DNA of 64,000 nucleotides from positions 2,148,909-2,212,908 of the forward strand of contig NC_019868.2 in assembly GCF_002234675.1 (NCBI RefSeq), in the 5' to 3' direction. This DNA is from Oryzias latipes (lineage: Eukaryota > Chordata > Actinopteri > Beloniformes > Adrianichthyidae). The notes under the pieces are model-generated. The model ran no database searches. It saw only the letters and a program-made list of their open reading frames with translations, and had not been told where the DNA came from. Both the position numbers and the translations under genes were made by a program. This document shows positions 11,310-21,697 of this stretch, piece after piece (the first letter of the stretch is position 1; every line of letters begins with the position of its first letter).

Positions 11310-12092
11310 TACTTACCCCTGCTCTCTGGCTCTGGGGGCCTTGCGGCGGTCCTGCTGGCCCTGGCCTGGATGGCAGATGTGATCGCCCGGGGGGCGGATG
11401 TTCTCTATCTGCTGCTGTGTGGGGTTGGGGGGTTCTGGCTGCCGCTGCTGTTGCAGTGGGGGTCTTGGTGTGGGGATGGCTGGGCGCTCTCCCTCCTTCT
11501 TTTCACATTCCATCATCCATTTTAGAAGAACATAAACACTCACCTGAGCACAGGTGTTAGCTCACCTTTGCACTAATATTTTACGTGATTGAATGAAATA
11601 TTTCAAACTAGTTGGTTTGAAAGCATAAGTATGCGTGTGTGAACACTATCTGTATTGGGTACATGTTGACATGTGGACATTTTTGGAGCCAACAGGTGTG
11701 TTGATAACATTTGAGTGTGTGTGTGGACGGGCCCCGCCCTTTTTGTACTACATTTGAACCTTACCATAATGATTAACAACCAGTAAACTTGTTGCTGTAT
11801 GCTGCTTCATGGTTTTATCCCCCCCCCTTCTATAATCACCCTCCTACCCCCTCTCTCTAACATCCCTCTCTCTTCTTCCCTTCTTTCCTTTTCCGTCCGG
11901 TCCAACAGAAAAGATTGTGATTAAAATAAATAAAGTTTGGCCTCGATTACAAAAGGAGTTTATTCAGAAGATTCATAAACCCTGTTGTTAAAGTAAAATA
12001 TGTCAAGAGGTCTTCAGCTCCCATCTGTTTGCCCAGCTATTGGACGGGACATATTAAAAAAAAATAAAATAAAATAAAAAATAAAAAAGATG
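11310..12092 (+). repeat. GC-rich interspersed repeat, copy B
   Basis: Long copy of the family also seen at 10190-10735 and, inverted, at 42958-43200. Shared landmarks are TTCCGTCCGGTCCAACA, AATAAAGTTTGGCCTC, AAAAGGAGTTTATTCAG, CAGCTCCCATCTGTTTGCCC and an A-rich AAAATAAAATAAAA tail ending near 12090. The A-rich tail suggests retroposition. No transposition protein is recognised. Confidence 0.6.
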
Positions 12093-12536
12093 AGCAATCG
12101 TGAGCAAATAGTAATGTATCCCTGTGTAGGAGTAGGGAAAGGTTGACCAGTGGTGTTAACACGGAAAGTGAAAAACGAATCTGAAACAGTAAAGTTTGAA
12201 ATTATTCTGGACCACTTTCGACCCTGGGATGTCCACCCATAGGTACTTTTTCCCCAAGATGATTCTGCTGTGGATCTAAATATTGATTCCTTGAAATATA
12301 GACTTGAAGTATATATGGCTGATTTTATTAAGATAAAATGTAATCACTGTAGGTAGAATTCTTAGGTTCAACAGAAATGCATTTATTGAATATCTTTATT
12401 AACTTACACATTTATTACATTTATTACCATTCAATCAACAAAAGAGAGAAATTGAAAAAAAAAATAGGTTTGCATAACTAAATGTATTTTTATGCATTGT
12501 TTTTAAATGGACACTGTAACACCACAACTGCCTAAG

Positions 12537-12720
12537 TGATGTCATGCTGATGTCATCCTCACAGTGCTAAATGACTCCAAACTGATGTCACCCTCTATGA
12601 CATCATAGATGATGTATATGAAGTCATGACATCATGTTCATCATACTCTATGTCCATGGTGTCATTGATGACCTCATCTTTTGATGACATAAGACATCAT
12701 CATACAATAATCTATATATA
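12537..12720 (+). promoter_or_regulatory. Promoter of fusion gene copy 1: ATF/CRE-like array plus TATA
   Basis: TGATGTCA occurs at 12537, 12548 and 12583, and its reverse complement TGACATCA at 12598 and 12627, with several near matches up to 12700. A TATATATA box at 12713-12720 follows. The initiator ATG is about 115 bp downstream. Octamers of this type resemble ATF/CREB-family sites. The same array and TATA are kept in copy 2. Function is inferred from motif and position. Confidence 0.6.
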
Positions 12721-12832
12721 GAGGTCAGGTTAGTGTTTAGTCTGTTCTTTGGTAGTAAAGAGCGATCACTTTGGATTTCAGAGGATTTTACCAAGCAGGC
12801 AATTTTTACTATTTTATCGTATTTCAACAAAA

Positions 12833-15289
12833 ATGCATCACGCAAAATCATTCTCTTCTTTTAATCTGAAAGAAATCAGTTCAGTTCTGCGTCAAGCAGC
12901 AACAGCTTTACAAAATCCCCGAAACACTCATGGAATTCTGACGCCTAACAGAATGAAGGTCATACTTGGAGGGAACCAGGACAAACAAATCAATTCCACT
13001 CAATGTAGTCGAGTAGAGAATTTTTGTGTGGCTTCACGTAGACATTTCAGGTGTTACATGGCCCCAGAGACACTTCTTGGTTCATGGAGCATTGAAAAAT
13101 CCCACGTCTGGTCCCTTGCTTGCATTGCTGCCGAAATGTTCTTTGGATTTCCCTTCTACACGGCCTATAGTGATTATGAGATGATCTGGAACATAACACA
13201 TACTCACGGTCACTTTCCAGACCCCCTTCTAAATGCTGGATCCAAAACTAAAGAGTTTTACTTCAAAAATGACCAAAACCAGTGGCTTTTAAAGACATCA
13301 AGACAATGTAGAAAGAGTATTCGACAGGATGTCAGATTTGTTTCCCCTGATGACTTTAGAAAACACCAACAGATGTCAGGAATGTGTTCCGAGACAGAAC
13401 AGATGAATGTGGATCAGTTTGTTCACCTGTTAAATGGAATGCTGTTGTTGGATCCTGCAAAGCGTATTCCTCTTCATCAGGTGCTTCAACATCCATTTGT
13501 AGCAGGTGACATGGATCTCCCAAGAAGCTCTGTAGAAGCTTTGAATAGTTTTACTGGCCAACAAAATCTCTTTGCATCAGCAAAGACAAAAGAGAAAGAC
13601 ATTCGTGGTAAAGAAAGAAAACGGCCCACGGTCTGGATCATGGGGTCAGAATATTACACCAAAAGAGCACAACGTACAGGAAATCAATGCTACAGAGAAA
13701 ACCTTGGACTCAATGCAAAAATTAATTGGATTGGAAAAGTAACGATGTGCTGGAGGGATGTTTTGAATCGTTTCTATAGCGAGGTTTCCCAACAAAAGAG
13801 TCCTCCAGACGTTTTAGTTCTCCATGTTGGCAACACCAATGTGTCTGATCTCTGTGAAATGCTGAGGGACTTGAAATGTCTGCATGACACTTTTCCCAAA
13901 ATTAAAATTGTGTATTCCCTCTTAACTCCAAGATCAAGATGGGGGAATTTCCATCCAGGGAAAATAAATGAAGACAGGATCCCGGTGACAAAGAATATTC
14001 AATTCAACATCAGATTATTCAACGGTGCTGTGGTTGAACATCCAAGACTGTTACCATTTAGAATCGATCAGTGCAAACCGGATGGAATCAAATTACCCGA
14101 AAAAGGATTTAAAATGATTGTCAGCGCTATCCGTGACACCCTTGTGCAGATTCTCAAGCAGATCTATTTAAGAGGCCAACCTCAGGTGAATGATGACACC
14201 CCATACGTCCCACACATCCTTCCAAAGGTGCAGATAACAATACCAGAGAAGGAAAAGCCTCCAAAAGAGTTTGTCAATGAAATGTCTCCAACAGTGAGAC
14301 AGCCGGAAATGGAGACATCCGCACTAAAGTGCCAAAGTTTGAATCTGAAAAGGAAACACATTTCAGAAACAGACTTAGAGAGCTACTTGCCTGCACCAAA
14401 GATGACAAGAAAGATTAGTCCAAAAAACATCACTGAAAATGCACAGTCACCACCTGAGGAGGAACACTGGCCATACAACAACAAGCCTTTGCTGAAGAGA
14501 AAAAGAAGTGCAGAGGAACCCCCGTCCCCAGTCAAAAAGATAAAGCTAATCAATGAAGATGTCCACCAACATCTGGCTCTAGTCTGTGAGGATCAACCGG
14601 ATTTTGAAAGTCCTTTTGCCAGTTCACCAGAAACTGTCATCCAACCTGAGGAAATGGAAGAGGACACATCTGGCTCCTCTCAAGTTAGCATTTGGTCAGA
14701 CAGCTCACCAACAACCAGAACACATCCTTTACTAGGAGCACCTGATGTCTGGATTGTTGGCTCACATTCCATTTCAAAAGCAAAGCTTGCAGCTGATGAT
14801 TCCTTTGCAAAAAGCCTTCATTCCAATCCCAATGTTAAGTGGATTGGAGAGAAAGACTTGGGCTGGAAGGACATTGTTAAAGAAGTCCATCAAAGAATCT
14901 TTGAGGAAAGTGGTCCCCCTGAAGTTTTGCTCATTCATGCTGAAGGGGATGAATTGGGAACAATTCCTCCAACGGTGATTGCAAGTCGGATGGCAGAAGA
15001 CCTGAGGGTTCTAAAAGAAACGTATCCTCAAATGAAAACAGCTTTATCCCTCATCATTCCAAGAACAAATGGGAGATTTGGAAATCCTGCTGAAATCAAT
15101 CAACTCCAGACCTCTGTCAATACAATTATGAAGGGGTATACTGACCTGTACCATGTGGTGGTTGAGCATGAAAATTTGCTTCCAGCTGACAAGAACATCT
15201 ATGGGCCTGATGGAGTCAATTTAACCATACAGGGGAATCAAGTCTTTTTAGAAAACATTCAGACTGCCATCAAGAAATGTCTCCAATAG
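12833..15289 (+). CDS. HIPK-like pseudokinase fragment fused to two SGNH-like domains
   Basis: Intronless gene, 818 aa from the first ATG (12833, context CAACAAAAATG). Residues about 11-225 match the C-lobe of HIPK-type kinases: SSVLRQAATAL helix, MAPETLLGS (APE), HVWSLACIAAEMFFGFPFY (DxWSxGC helix), LLLDPAKRIPLHQVLQHPF (subdomain XI). The N-lobe is missing. The HRD/DLKPEN loop has become THGILTPNR, DFG is not recognisable and the helix-F Asp is His, so it should be catalytically dead. Residues about 266-446 and 637-818 are two SGNH-hydrolase-like domains (VWIMGSEYY ... VLVLHVGNTN ... KPDGIKL; VWIVGSHSI ... VLLIHAEGDELG ... GPDGVNL). The block V His is Lys or Asn, so both may be inactive. The linker has a basic KRKRSAEEPPSPVKKIK stretch suggesting nuclear import. 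Role unknown. Confidence 0.8.
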   Translation: MHHAKSFSSFNLKEISSVLRQAATALQNPRNTHGILTPNRMKVILGGNQDKQINSTQCSRVENFCVASRRHFRCYMAPETLLGSWSIEKSHVWSLACIAAEMFFGFPFYTAYSDYEMIWNITHTHGHFPDPLLNAGSKTKEFYFKNDQNQWLLKTSRQCRKSIRQDVRFVSPDDFRKHQQMSGMCSETEQMNVDQFVHLLNGMLLLDPAKRIPLHQVLQHPFVAGDMDLPRSSVEALNSFTGQQNLFASAKTKEKDIRGKERKRPTVWIMGSEYYTKRAQRTGNQCYRENLGLNAKINWIGKVTMCWRDVLNRFYSEVSQQKSPPDVLVLHVGNTNVSDLCEMLRDLKCLHDTFPKIKIVYSLLTPRSRWGNFHPGKINEDRIPVTKNIQFNIRLFNGAVVEHPRLLPFRIDQCKPDGIKLPEKGFKMIVSAIRDTLVQILKQIYLRGQPQVNDDTPYVPHILPKVQITIPEKEKPPKEFVNEMSPTVRQPEMETSALKCQSLNLKRKHISETDLESYLPAPKMTRKISPKNITENAQSPPEEEHWPYNNKPLLKRKRSAEEPPSPVKKIKLINEDVHQHLALVCEDQPDFESPFASSPETVIQPEEMEEDTSGSSQVSIWSDSSPTTRTHPLLGAPDVWIVGSHSISKAKLAADDSFAKSLHSNPNVKWIGEKDLGWKDIVKEVHQRIFEESGPPEVLLIHAEGDELGTIPPTVIASRMAEDLRVLKETYPQMKTALSLIIPRTNGRFGNPAEINQLQTSVNTIMKGYTDLYHVVVEHENLLPADKNIYGPDGVNLTIQGNQVFLENIQTAIKKCLQ

Positions 15290-15469
15290 GAACCACAAGA
15301 ATTGACAACCTGTTCTCTTGATAGCAGGGATTTTAGTGAGAGAACTTTTCTAAATCGGCTGAATCAAATGTCTTTGACTTGAACACATTTTTGGACAAAA
15401 TCAGATCTAAACTTTGGGTTTCTCTCAAACATGTTTCCTAGGTCTATTTAAATCGTTGCTACTTCAAAT

Positions 15470-15545
15470 TTGTTTTTTTAACTCCATTGTCTATTGACAT
15501 ATTGACTTCAAATTTGTTTTTTTATCTCCATGTCTATTGACATAC
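15470..15545. repeat. Tandem duplication in fusion gene 3' region
   Basis: CTTCAAATTTGTTTTTTTA...TCTATTGACATA is present twice in a row with a period of about 50 bp. The same pair is preserved in copy 2 near 21878-21955. Confidence 0.7.
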
Positions 15546-15773
15546 TGACTTTTTGTTTTCTGTAAACATTTAATTTGAATTAGTTAATTTAAAAAATAAT
15601 TTGATAGTTTTATGTTTGTCAATTAAAGTTTGATATTTTCTTTATTTTATCTTTCTAAAAATGATTAAATCTTGACTTTTATTTGGTTATATTCAATTAT
15701 TTACTTTTAACAAGTTAACTTTAAAAAAAAGTATTGATAGTTTTTATGTTTGGATTTTTTTTTATTGAAAAAA

Positions 15774-16036
15774 ACGGGCTGCATGGTTAAATTGGTGTTT
15801 TCTTTCCATGCATGCGTGGGGTTTTCTCTGGGTGCTCTAGTTTCCCCCCACTATCAAGAAAAAATACATTAGGACCGTACAACAATCACTATAAAAGGAC
15901 TTCAACATCTGCTACATCCTCTTTATGTCAAATAAACGGACTTGAACCATTTACAAAAAACGGGCTGCATGGTTAAATTGCTGTTCTCTTTCCATGCATG
16001 CGTGGGGTTTTCTCTGGGTGCTCTAGTTTCCCCCCA
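15774..16036. repeat. Two inverted LINE-tail pieces downstream of copy 1
   Basis: CGGGCTGCATGGTTAAATTG...CCATGCATGCGTGGGG occurs at 15774 and again at 15959. It is the reverse complement of the GAGAAAACCCATGCATGCACGGGG tail motif. The 110 bp between the pieces holds CAAATAAACGGACTTGAACC. The same arrangement occurs in copy 2 at 22183-22446. Confidence 0.6.
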
Positions 16037-16865
16037 CACACACAAAAGTGAAAATCAAGATTCCTAAATGGAATGACACAAGACACTGGTAATATCCAGG
16101 AAAACATTTAAAAGATTTTCATAACATCTATTTTTCTATGGTTAAATTAGAGCTGTATTTAAACTGTATTAGGTTTTATTTCCACAAATTTATGAAAATG
16201 TATATAATGTGCACCAACAAGTTATTTTTTAGTGTGTAATAAAAAAAAAATGGAAAAAAAATTGGAAAAAAAATAAATAAATAAAAACATATATGTAATC
16301 CAGCCTCAGAGAGTCACAAACCTGTGTTCTTTCTGTGATGGTCCCAAGCCCATAGAAATGGAGAGGGTATATATGCTGGTTGGACTCCAGCTTTTTCTTT
16401 GCTTTCCATGTTCAGTCCAGAAAGCAAAAGGCACTGGTTGATGGTACTCTGGCTTCAGCTACACGGGGTTCAACTCCCTGCAGTGTCCTTGAAAATTCTT
16501 TGACTCTGACATGAAACATCAAAGTAAATAGTCTTCCAAAAAGATGATTCTAAAGTGTTAAAGATTATTAAATGTTGATAAAGAATTGTTTAGGGATTGA
16601 TGAATATAGCAATATTAAATGTATATCATGTAAATGTTGTTGGAGATGATGGAGGTGGAGTTGGGTGCAGCACCACCTGCTGTAGTACCGACTCCCCAGC
16701 TCAGCCTTGCTGGATCCCAGCACCACCCCAACATTATGTGGGGCCCTCCCCCGGCTCCTGGAAGCACACAGATACTGGGACGGGTAAGAGTGGAAGCAGA
16801 GGGCAGGGACAGCCTCCAAAACGGCTCTCTCATGCAGACACTGAACACTGGTCAGAGCTTACAGC

Positions 16866-16990
16866 CAGTCTGATATGGAAGCGATTCTGTAGCATAATTA
16901 AAAATAAAAGTCAAAAACAGAAATACTTTTTCATTTTCAAAATTAAACTGCATTTTCTGACTCAAAATTAAAATGAAAAAGCAATCCGCC
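16866..16990 (+). repeat. DNA-transposon-like repeat, inverted partner at 25660
   Basis: GATTCTGTAGCATAATTAAA with the following ATAAAAGTCAAAAACAGAAA and TTCATTTTCAAAATTAAACTGC motifs is matched in reverse complement at 25665-25790. A partial copy of its inner part lies at 17160-17215. The pair could be ends of related MITEs rather than one 9-kb element. Confidence 0.6.
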
Positions 16991-17217
16991 AAAATGCTTT
17001 TTCATTTTCTTCTTCAACACTGCTTATTGTGTCACTTAATTAAAATGATAATATAAATGGTATTTGATATTTCATTTCCAAAAGGTTCTCTGGTAAATGT
17101 GTAAAAAAATTCCTTTAGAAATATCTAATTTGACGAATAAAATAGATCAACAGAAATATGCTTTTTCATTCTAACAATGTAACTGCATCAACTGACTCAA
17201 AAGTAAAATGAAAAAGG

Positions 17218-18373
17218 GAGGCGGGGCGATGGTGTCATTGCTATCACCGTGTGTCTGGGTGCTTATAGACACAGACATTCTAGGAGCACTGTGGCCAGGC
17301 TTGTAGCCTTGTGTCGGTTGTGCACTCCTGATGATTGTACACAGCTTCTTGGGACTTTGTAGCAGCTTTTCTGCCTTCTGCGGTCCTGAGTTCTGGAGCG
17401 CAGCCGGATGCACCAGCTAGGCCTCAGAATGAGCCTCTGTCCACGGTTCGATGCTTCTCCTAGACTAGCTTTGTCTTCAGACGGAACTAACGGAGCTAAA
17501 CCCGGCCCGCTAGCCCGGAGAGAAAGCTAGTCCAGGGAAGTTTTGAAGCGCAGAAGGAGGAAATGCGGCTACACAGACCTGAGAAACTCTAAACCATCAT
17601 ATGAATTTGTCTTTATAATAATTCTTAAAAGCACATAATAGCACATACTAAAATCACATTTAGAAGATAGTCCCTTGCAGCTTTGTGCTGATTTTGCTGA
17701 TCGAGGACAGCTAGATTCCCATCAACAGCTCTAGCAGATTTCGTCATGCTAAACATTTGCTGGTTGGACCAACACATATCTTTTAATGTGCTTTTATTAG
17801 TGTTATGATTATTATTAAGGGCCTGCTCGCTTATAATTGTTTTAATCCGTCCGGTCAGTGCTTTTTTCTTGGCTGCAAGGACCCGGAAGAAGGGTTCGCT
17901 TTAGGTTAATGGGTGCTAAAAACCGTGGAGGAACTTAACTCCAGGCGGTCAATCCAGTAATGAGCAACTTGAATGTAAATATGTAGGAATAACATCAGCC
18001 TTTATTTTGTCTGAACACCACTGGAAACAGAAATTCATATGATGCTTTAGAGTTTATCAGATCTGCATAGCAGCACTTCCGCCTTCGGTAATCCGCGGTT
18101 TCAGATCGCGTGGCTTTTGCGCTCCGCTACGCGAAGGCGGCTGCCGGTCCGAAGACAAAGCTAGTCCGGGGTAAGGTTCCGACGAACCGCGGTCCTCCTT
18201 CGGATGAAGTCCTGAGAAGCTGTGTACATTCATCAGGAGTGCACAACCGTCACAAAGCCCTCTCCCCTGCCGCTAACACAAAGCTACAAGCCTGGCCTCA
18301 CTGCTCCTAGCATGTCTGTGTTTCTTAGCAGCCAGACACACAGAGATAGCAATGACGTCATCGCCCCGCCTCC
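17218..18373. mobile_element. Long inverted repeat (foldback-like element)
   Basis: Arm 17218-17612 (starting GAGGCGGGGCGATGGTGTCA) pairs with the reverse complement of 18030-18373 (ending TGACGTCATCGCCCCGCCTC). Shared landmarks include ACACAGACAT(T/G)CTAGGAGCA, GGCCAGGCTTGTAGC, GTTGTGCACTCCTGATGA, GACTAGCTTTGTCTTC and CATCATATGAATTT. The loop of about 420 bp is A/T-rich. A fragment of the inner end recurs at 25603-25650. No transposase is encoded. Superfamily not determined. Confidence 0.75.
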
Positions 18374-18374
18374 C

Positions 18375-18668
18375 TCCACATCAGGAAGAAGCAACATGAG
18401 ACCCTGGAGAAATACCAGGGACTCAGAGAAGAACTGGAGAAAGCATGGAAAGTGAAGGTGACAGTGGTGATTGGAGCACTCGTGTCAGTAACCCCCAAGC
18501 TGGAGGAGTGGTTACAGCTGATCCCTGGAAAGACCTCAGACCTCTCAGTCCCAAATGTGCAGTGCTGACAACATCAAAGATACTGCAGGACCCCCAAGCT
18601 CCCAGACCTCTGGTAGGGGACCATGCTTGATTGAGAAACCACCTGCAGAGGGTGAGAGGGCTATAAAT
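18375..18668 (+). pseudogene. Non-LTR retrotransposon ORF C-terminal fragment (second copy)
   Basis: Reads GLREELEKAWKVKVTVVIGA and then SVTPKLEEWLQLIPGKTSDL before losing the frame (in-frame stop after VPNVQC). It shares about 85 percent of bases with 10745-10925, again ending GAGGGTGAGAGGGCT. It abuts the start of duplicated unit 2. Confidence 0.6.
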
Positions 18669-18967
18669 ATATAGATAGATTTTTTTCAGAATATTTCTTT
18701 TGTACAATTGCAAATACTTCAACTGAAGTATTTACTTGTAATAAAAGCCTTGAAGTATATAGCGCTGATTTTATTAAGATCAAATGTAATGATTGTAGGT
18801 AGAATTGTTAGGTTCAACAGAAATGAATTTATTGAATGTCTCAATTTATTACAAATTTATTAACATTCAATGAACAAAAGAGAGAAATTGGGAAAAAAAA
18901 TAGGTTTGCATAACAAAATGTATTTGTATGCCTTTTTTTAAATGGACACTGTAATGTCACAACTGCC

Positions 18968-19127
18968 TAAGTGATGTCATGCTGATGTCATCCTCACAGT
19001 GCTAATTGACTCCAAACTGATGTCACCCTCTATGACATCATAGATGATGTATATGAAGTCATGACATCATGTTCATCATCTATGTTCATGATGTCATTTG
19101 ACCTCATCATACAAAAGTCTGTATATA
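18968..19127 (+). promoter_or_regulatory. Promoter of fusion gene copy 2
   Basis: Keeps the array of TGATGTCA/TGACATCA octamers seen upstream of copy 1, including one extra TGATGTCA near 19089 created by local sequence change, and a TATATA box at 19122-19127. Spacing from TATA to ATG is as in copy 1. The region is more diverged than the transcribed part but the octamers are largely retained. Confidence 0.55.
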
Positions 19128-19239
19128 GAGGTCAGGTTAGTGTTTAGTCTGTTCTTTGGTAGTAAAGAGCGATCACTTTGGATTTCAGAGGATTTTACCA
19201 AGCAGGCAATTTTTACTATTTTATCGTATTTCAACAAAA

Positions 19240-21697
19240 ATGCATCACGCAAAATCATTCTCTTCTTTTAATCTGAAAGAAATCAGTTCAGTTCTGCGTC
19301 AAGCAGCAACAGCTTTACAAAATCCCCGAAACACTCATGGAATTCTGACGCCTAACAGAATGAAGGTCATACTTGGAGGGAACCAGGACAAACAAATCAA
19401 TTCCACTCAATGTAGTCGAGTAGAGAATTTTTGTGTGGCTTCACGTAGACATTTCAGGTGTTACATGGCCCCAGAGACACTTCTTGGTTCATGGAGCATT
19501 GAAAAATCCCACGTCTGGTCCCTTGCTTGCATTGCTGCCGAAATGTTCTTTGGATTTCCCTTCTACACGGCCTATAGTGATTATGAGATGATCTGGAACA
19601 TAACACATACTCACGGTCACTTTCCAGACCCCCTTCTAAATGCTGGATCCAAAACTAAAGAGTTTTACTTCAAAAATGACCAAAACCAGTGGCTTTTAAA
19701 GACATCAAGACAATGTAGAAAGAGTATTCGACAGGATGTCAGATTTGTTTCCCCTGATGACTTTAGAAAACACCAACAGATGTCAGGAATGTGTTCCGAG
19801 ACAGAACAGATGAATGTGGATCAGTTTGTTCACCTGTTAAATGGAATGCTGTTGTTGGATCCTGCAAAGCGTATTCCTCTTCATCGGGTGCTTCAACATC
19901 CATTTGTAGCAGGTGACATGGATCTCCCAAGAAGCTCTGTAGAAGCTTTGAATAGTTTTACTGGCCAACAAAATCTCTTTGCATCAGCAAAGACAAAAGA
20001 GAAAGACATTCGTGGTAAAGAAAGAAAACGGCCCACGGTCTGGATCATGGGGTCAGAATATTACACCAAAAGAGCACAACGTACAGGAAATCAATGCTAC
20101 AGAGAAAACCTTGGACTCAATGCAAAAATTAATTGGATTGGAAAAGTAACGATGTGCTGGAGGGATGTTTTGAATCGTTTCTATAGCGAGGTTTCCCAAC
20201 AAAAGAGTCCTCCAGACGTTTTAGTTCTCCATGTTGGCAACACCAATGTGTCTGATCTCTGTGAAATGCTGAGGGACTTGAAATGTCTGCATGACACTTT
20301 TCCCAAAATTAAAATTGTGTATTCCCTCTTAACTCCAAGATCAAGATGGGGGAATTTCCATCCAGGGAAAATAAATGAAGACAGGATCCCGGTGACAAAG
20401 AATATTCAATTCAACATCAGATTATTCAACGGTGCTGTGGTTGAACATCCAAGACTGTTACCATTTAGAATCGATCAGTGCAAACCGGATGGAATCAAAT
20501 TACCCGAAAAAGGATTTAAAATGATTGTCAGCGCTATCCGTGACACCCTTGTGCAGATTCTCAAGCAGATCTATTTAAGAGGCCAACCTCAGGTGAATGA
20601 TGACACCCCATACGTCCCACACATCCTTCCAAAGGTGCAGATAACAATACCAGAGAAGGAAAAGCCTCCAAAAGAGTTTGTCAATGAAATGTCTCCAACA
20701 GTGAGACAGCCGGAAATGGAGACATCCGCACTAAAGTGCCAAAGTTTGAATCTGAAAAGGAAACACATTTCAGAAACAGACTTAGAGAGCTACTTGCCTG
20801 CACCAAAGATGACAAGAAAGATTAGTCCAAAAAACATCACTGAAAATGCACAGTCACCACCTGAGGAGGAACACTGGCCATACAACAACAAGCCTTTGCT
20901 GAAGAGAAAAAGAAGTGCAGAGGAACCCCCCGTCCCCAGTCAAAAAGATAAAGCTAATCAATGAAGATGTCCACCAACATCTGGCTCTAGTCTGTGAGGA
21001 TCAACCGGATTTTGAAAGTCCTTTTGCCAGTTCACCAGAAACTGTCATCCAACCTGAGGAAATGGAAGAGGACACATCTGGCTCCTCTCAAGTTAGCATT
21101 TGGTCAGACAGCTCACCAACAACCAGAACACATCCTTTACTAGGAGCACCTGATGTCTGGATTGTTGGCTCACATTCCATTTCAAAAGCAAAGCTTGCAG
21201 CTGATGATTCCTTTGCAAAAAGCCTTCATTCCAATCCCAATGTTAAGTGGATTGGAGAGAAAGACTTGGGCTGGAAGGACATTGTTAAAGAAGTCCATCA
21301 AAGAATCTTTGAGGAAAGTGGTCCCCCTGAAGTTTTGCTCATTCATGCTGAAGGGGATGAATTGGGAACAATTCCTCCAACGGTGATTGCAAGTCGGATG
21401 GCAGAAGACCTGAGGGTTCTAAAAGAAACGTATCCTCAAATGAAAACAGCTTTATCCCTCATCATTCCAAGAACAAATGGGAGATTTGGAAATCCTGCTG
21501 AAATCAATCAACTCCAGACCTCTGTCAATACAATTATGAAGGGGTATACTGACCTGTACCATGTGGTGGTTGAGCATGAAAATTTGCTTCCAGCTGACAA
21601 GAACATCTATGGGCCTGATGGAGTCAATTTAACCATACAGGGGAATCAAGTCTTTTTAGAAAACATTCAGACTGCCATCAAGAAATGTCTCCAATAG
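19240..21697 (+). pseudogene. Second copy of the pseudokinase-SGNH fusion gene, frameshifted
   Basis: From ATG 19240 the frame is identical to copy 1 except Gln to Arg at IPLHRVLQ, until a run of six Cs at 20926-20931 where copy 1 has five (14519-14523). The shift leads to a stop at 20962-20964, giving 574 aa: the kinase C-lobe part and first SGNH-like domain, but only part of the linker. The rest (second half of the basic stretch and second SGNH-like domain) stays open in another frame to 21697 but has no good ATG near its start. Either a recent disabling mutation, a truncated but functional paralogue, or a homopolymer sequencing error. Promoter and 3' region match copy 1. Confidence 0.8.

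Larger units (their letters stand above)
12303..16634 (+). repeat. Tandem duplicated unit, copy 1 (4.33 kb)
   Basis: Matches 18749-23076 in the same orientation. The match starts at CTTGAAGTATATA and ends at ATCATGTAAA in both copies. The central part (about 12715 to 15715) is nearly identical to copy 2, whereas the first 400 bp are visibly more diverged, with many substitutions and indels. Copy 2 has about 34 bp extra near 22563 relative to 16153. Confidence 0.95.

Noticed and set aside
12749..12832. Upstream in-frame extension of the fusion gene by 28 codons
   Set aside because: It would start at TTG (12749-12751), which is not a normal animal start and lies only about 30 bp from the TATA box. 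The first ATG is 12833.
20915..21697. Separate 260-aa gene in the second copy
   Set aside because: It starts at GTG and is simply the shifted remainder of the same coding region; it is treated as part of the frameshifted copy.
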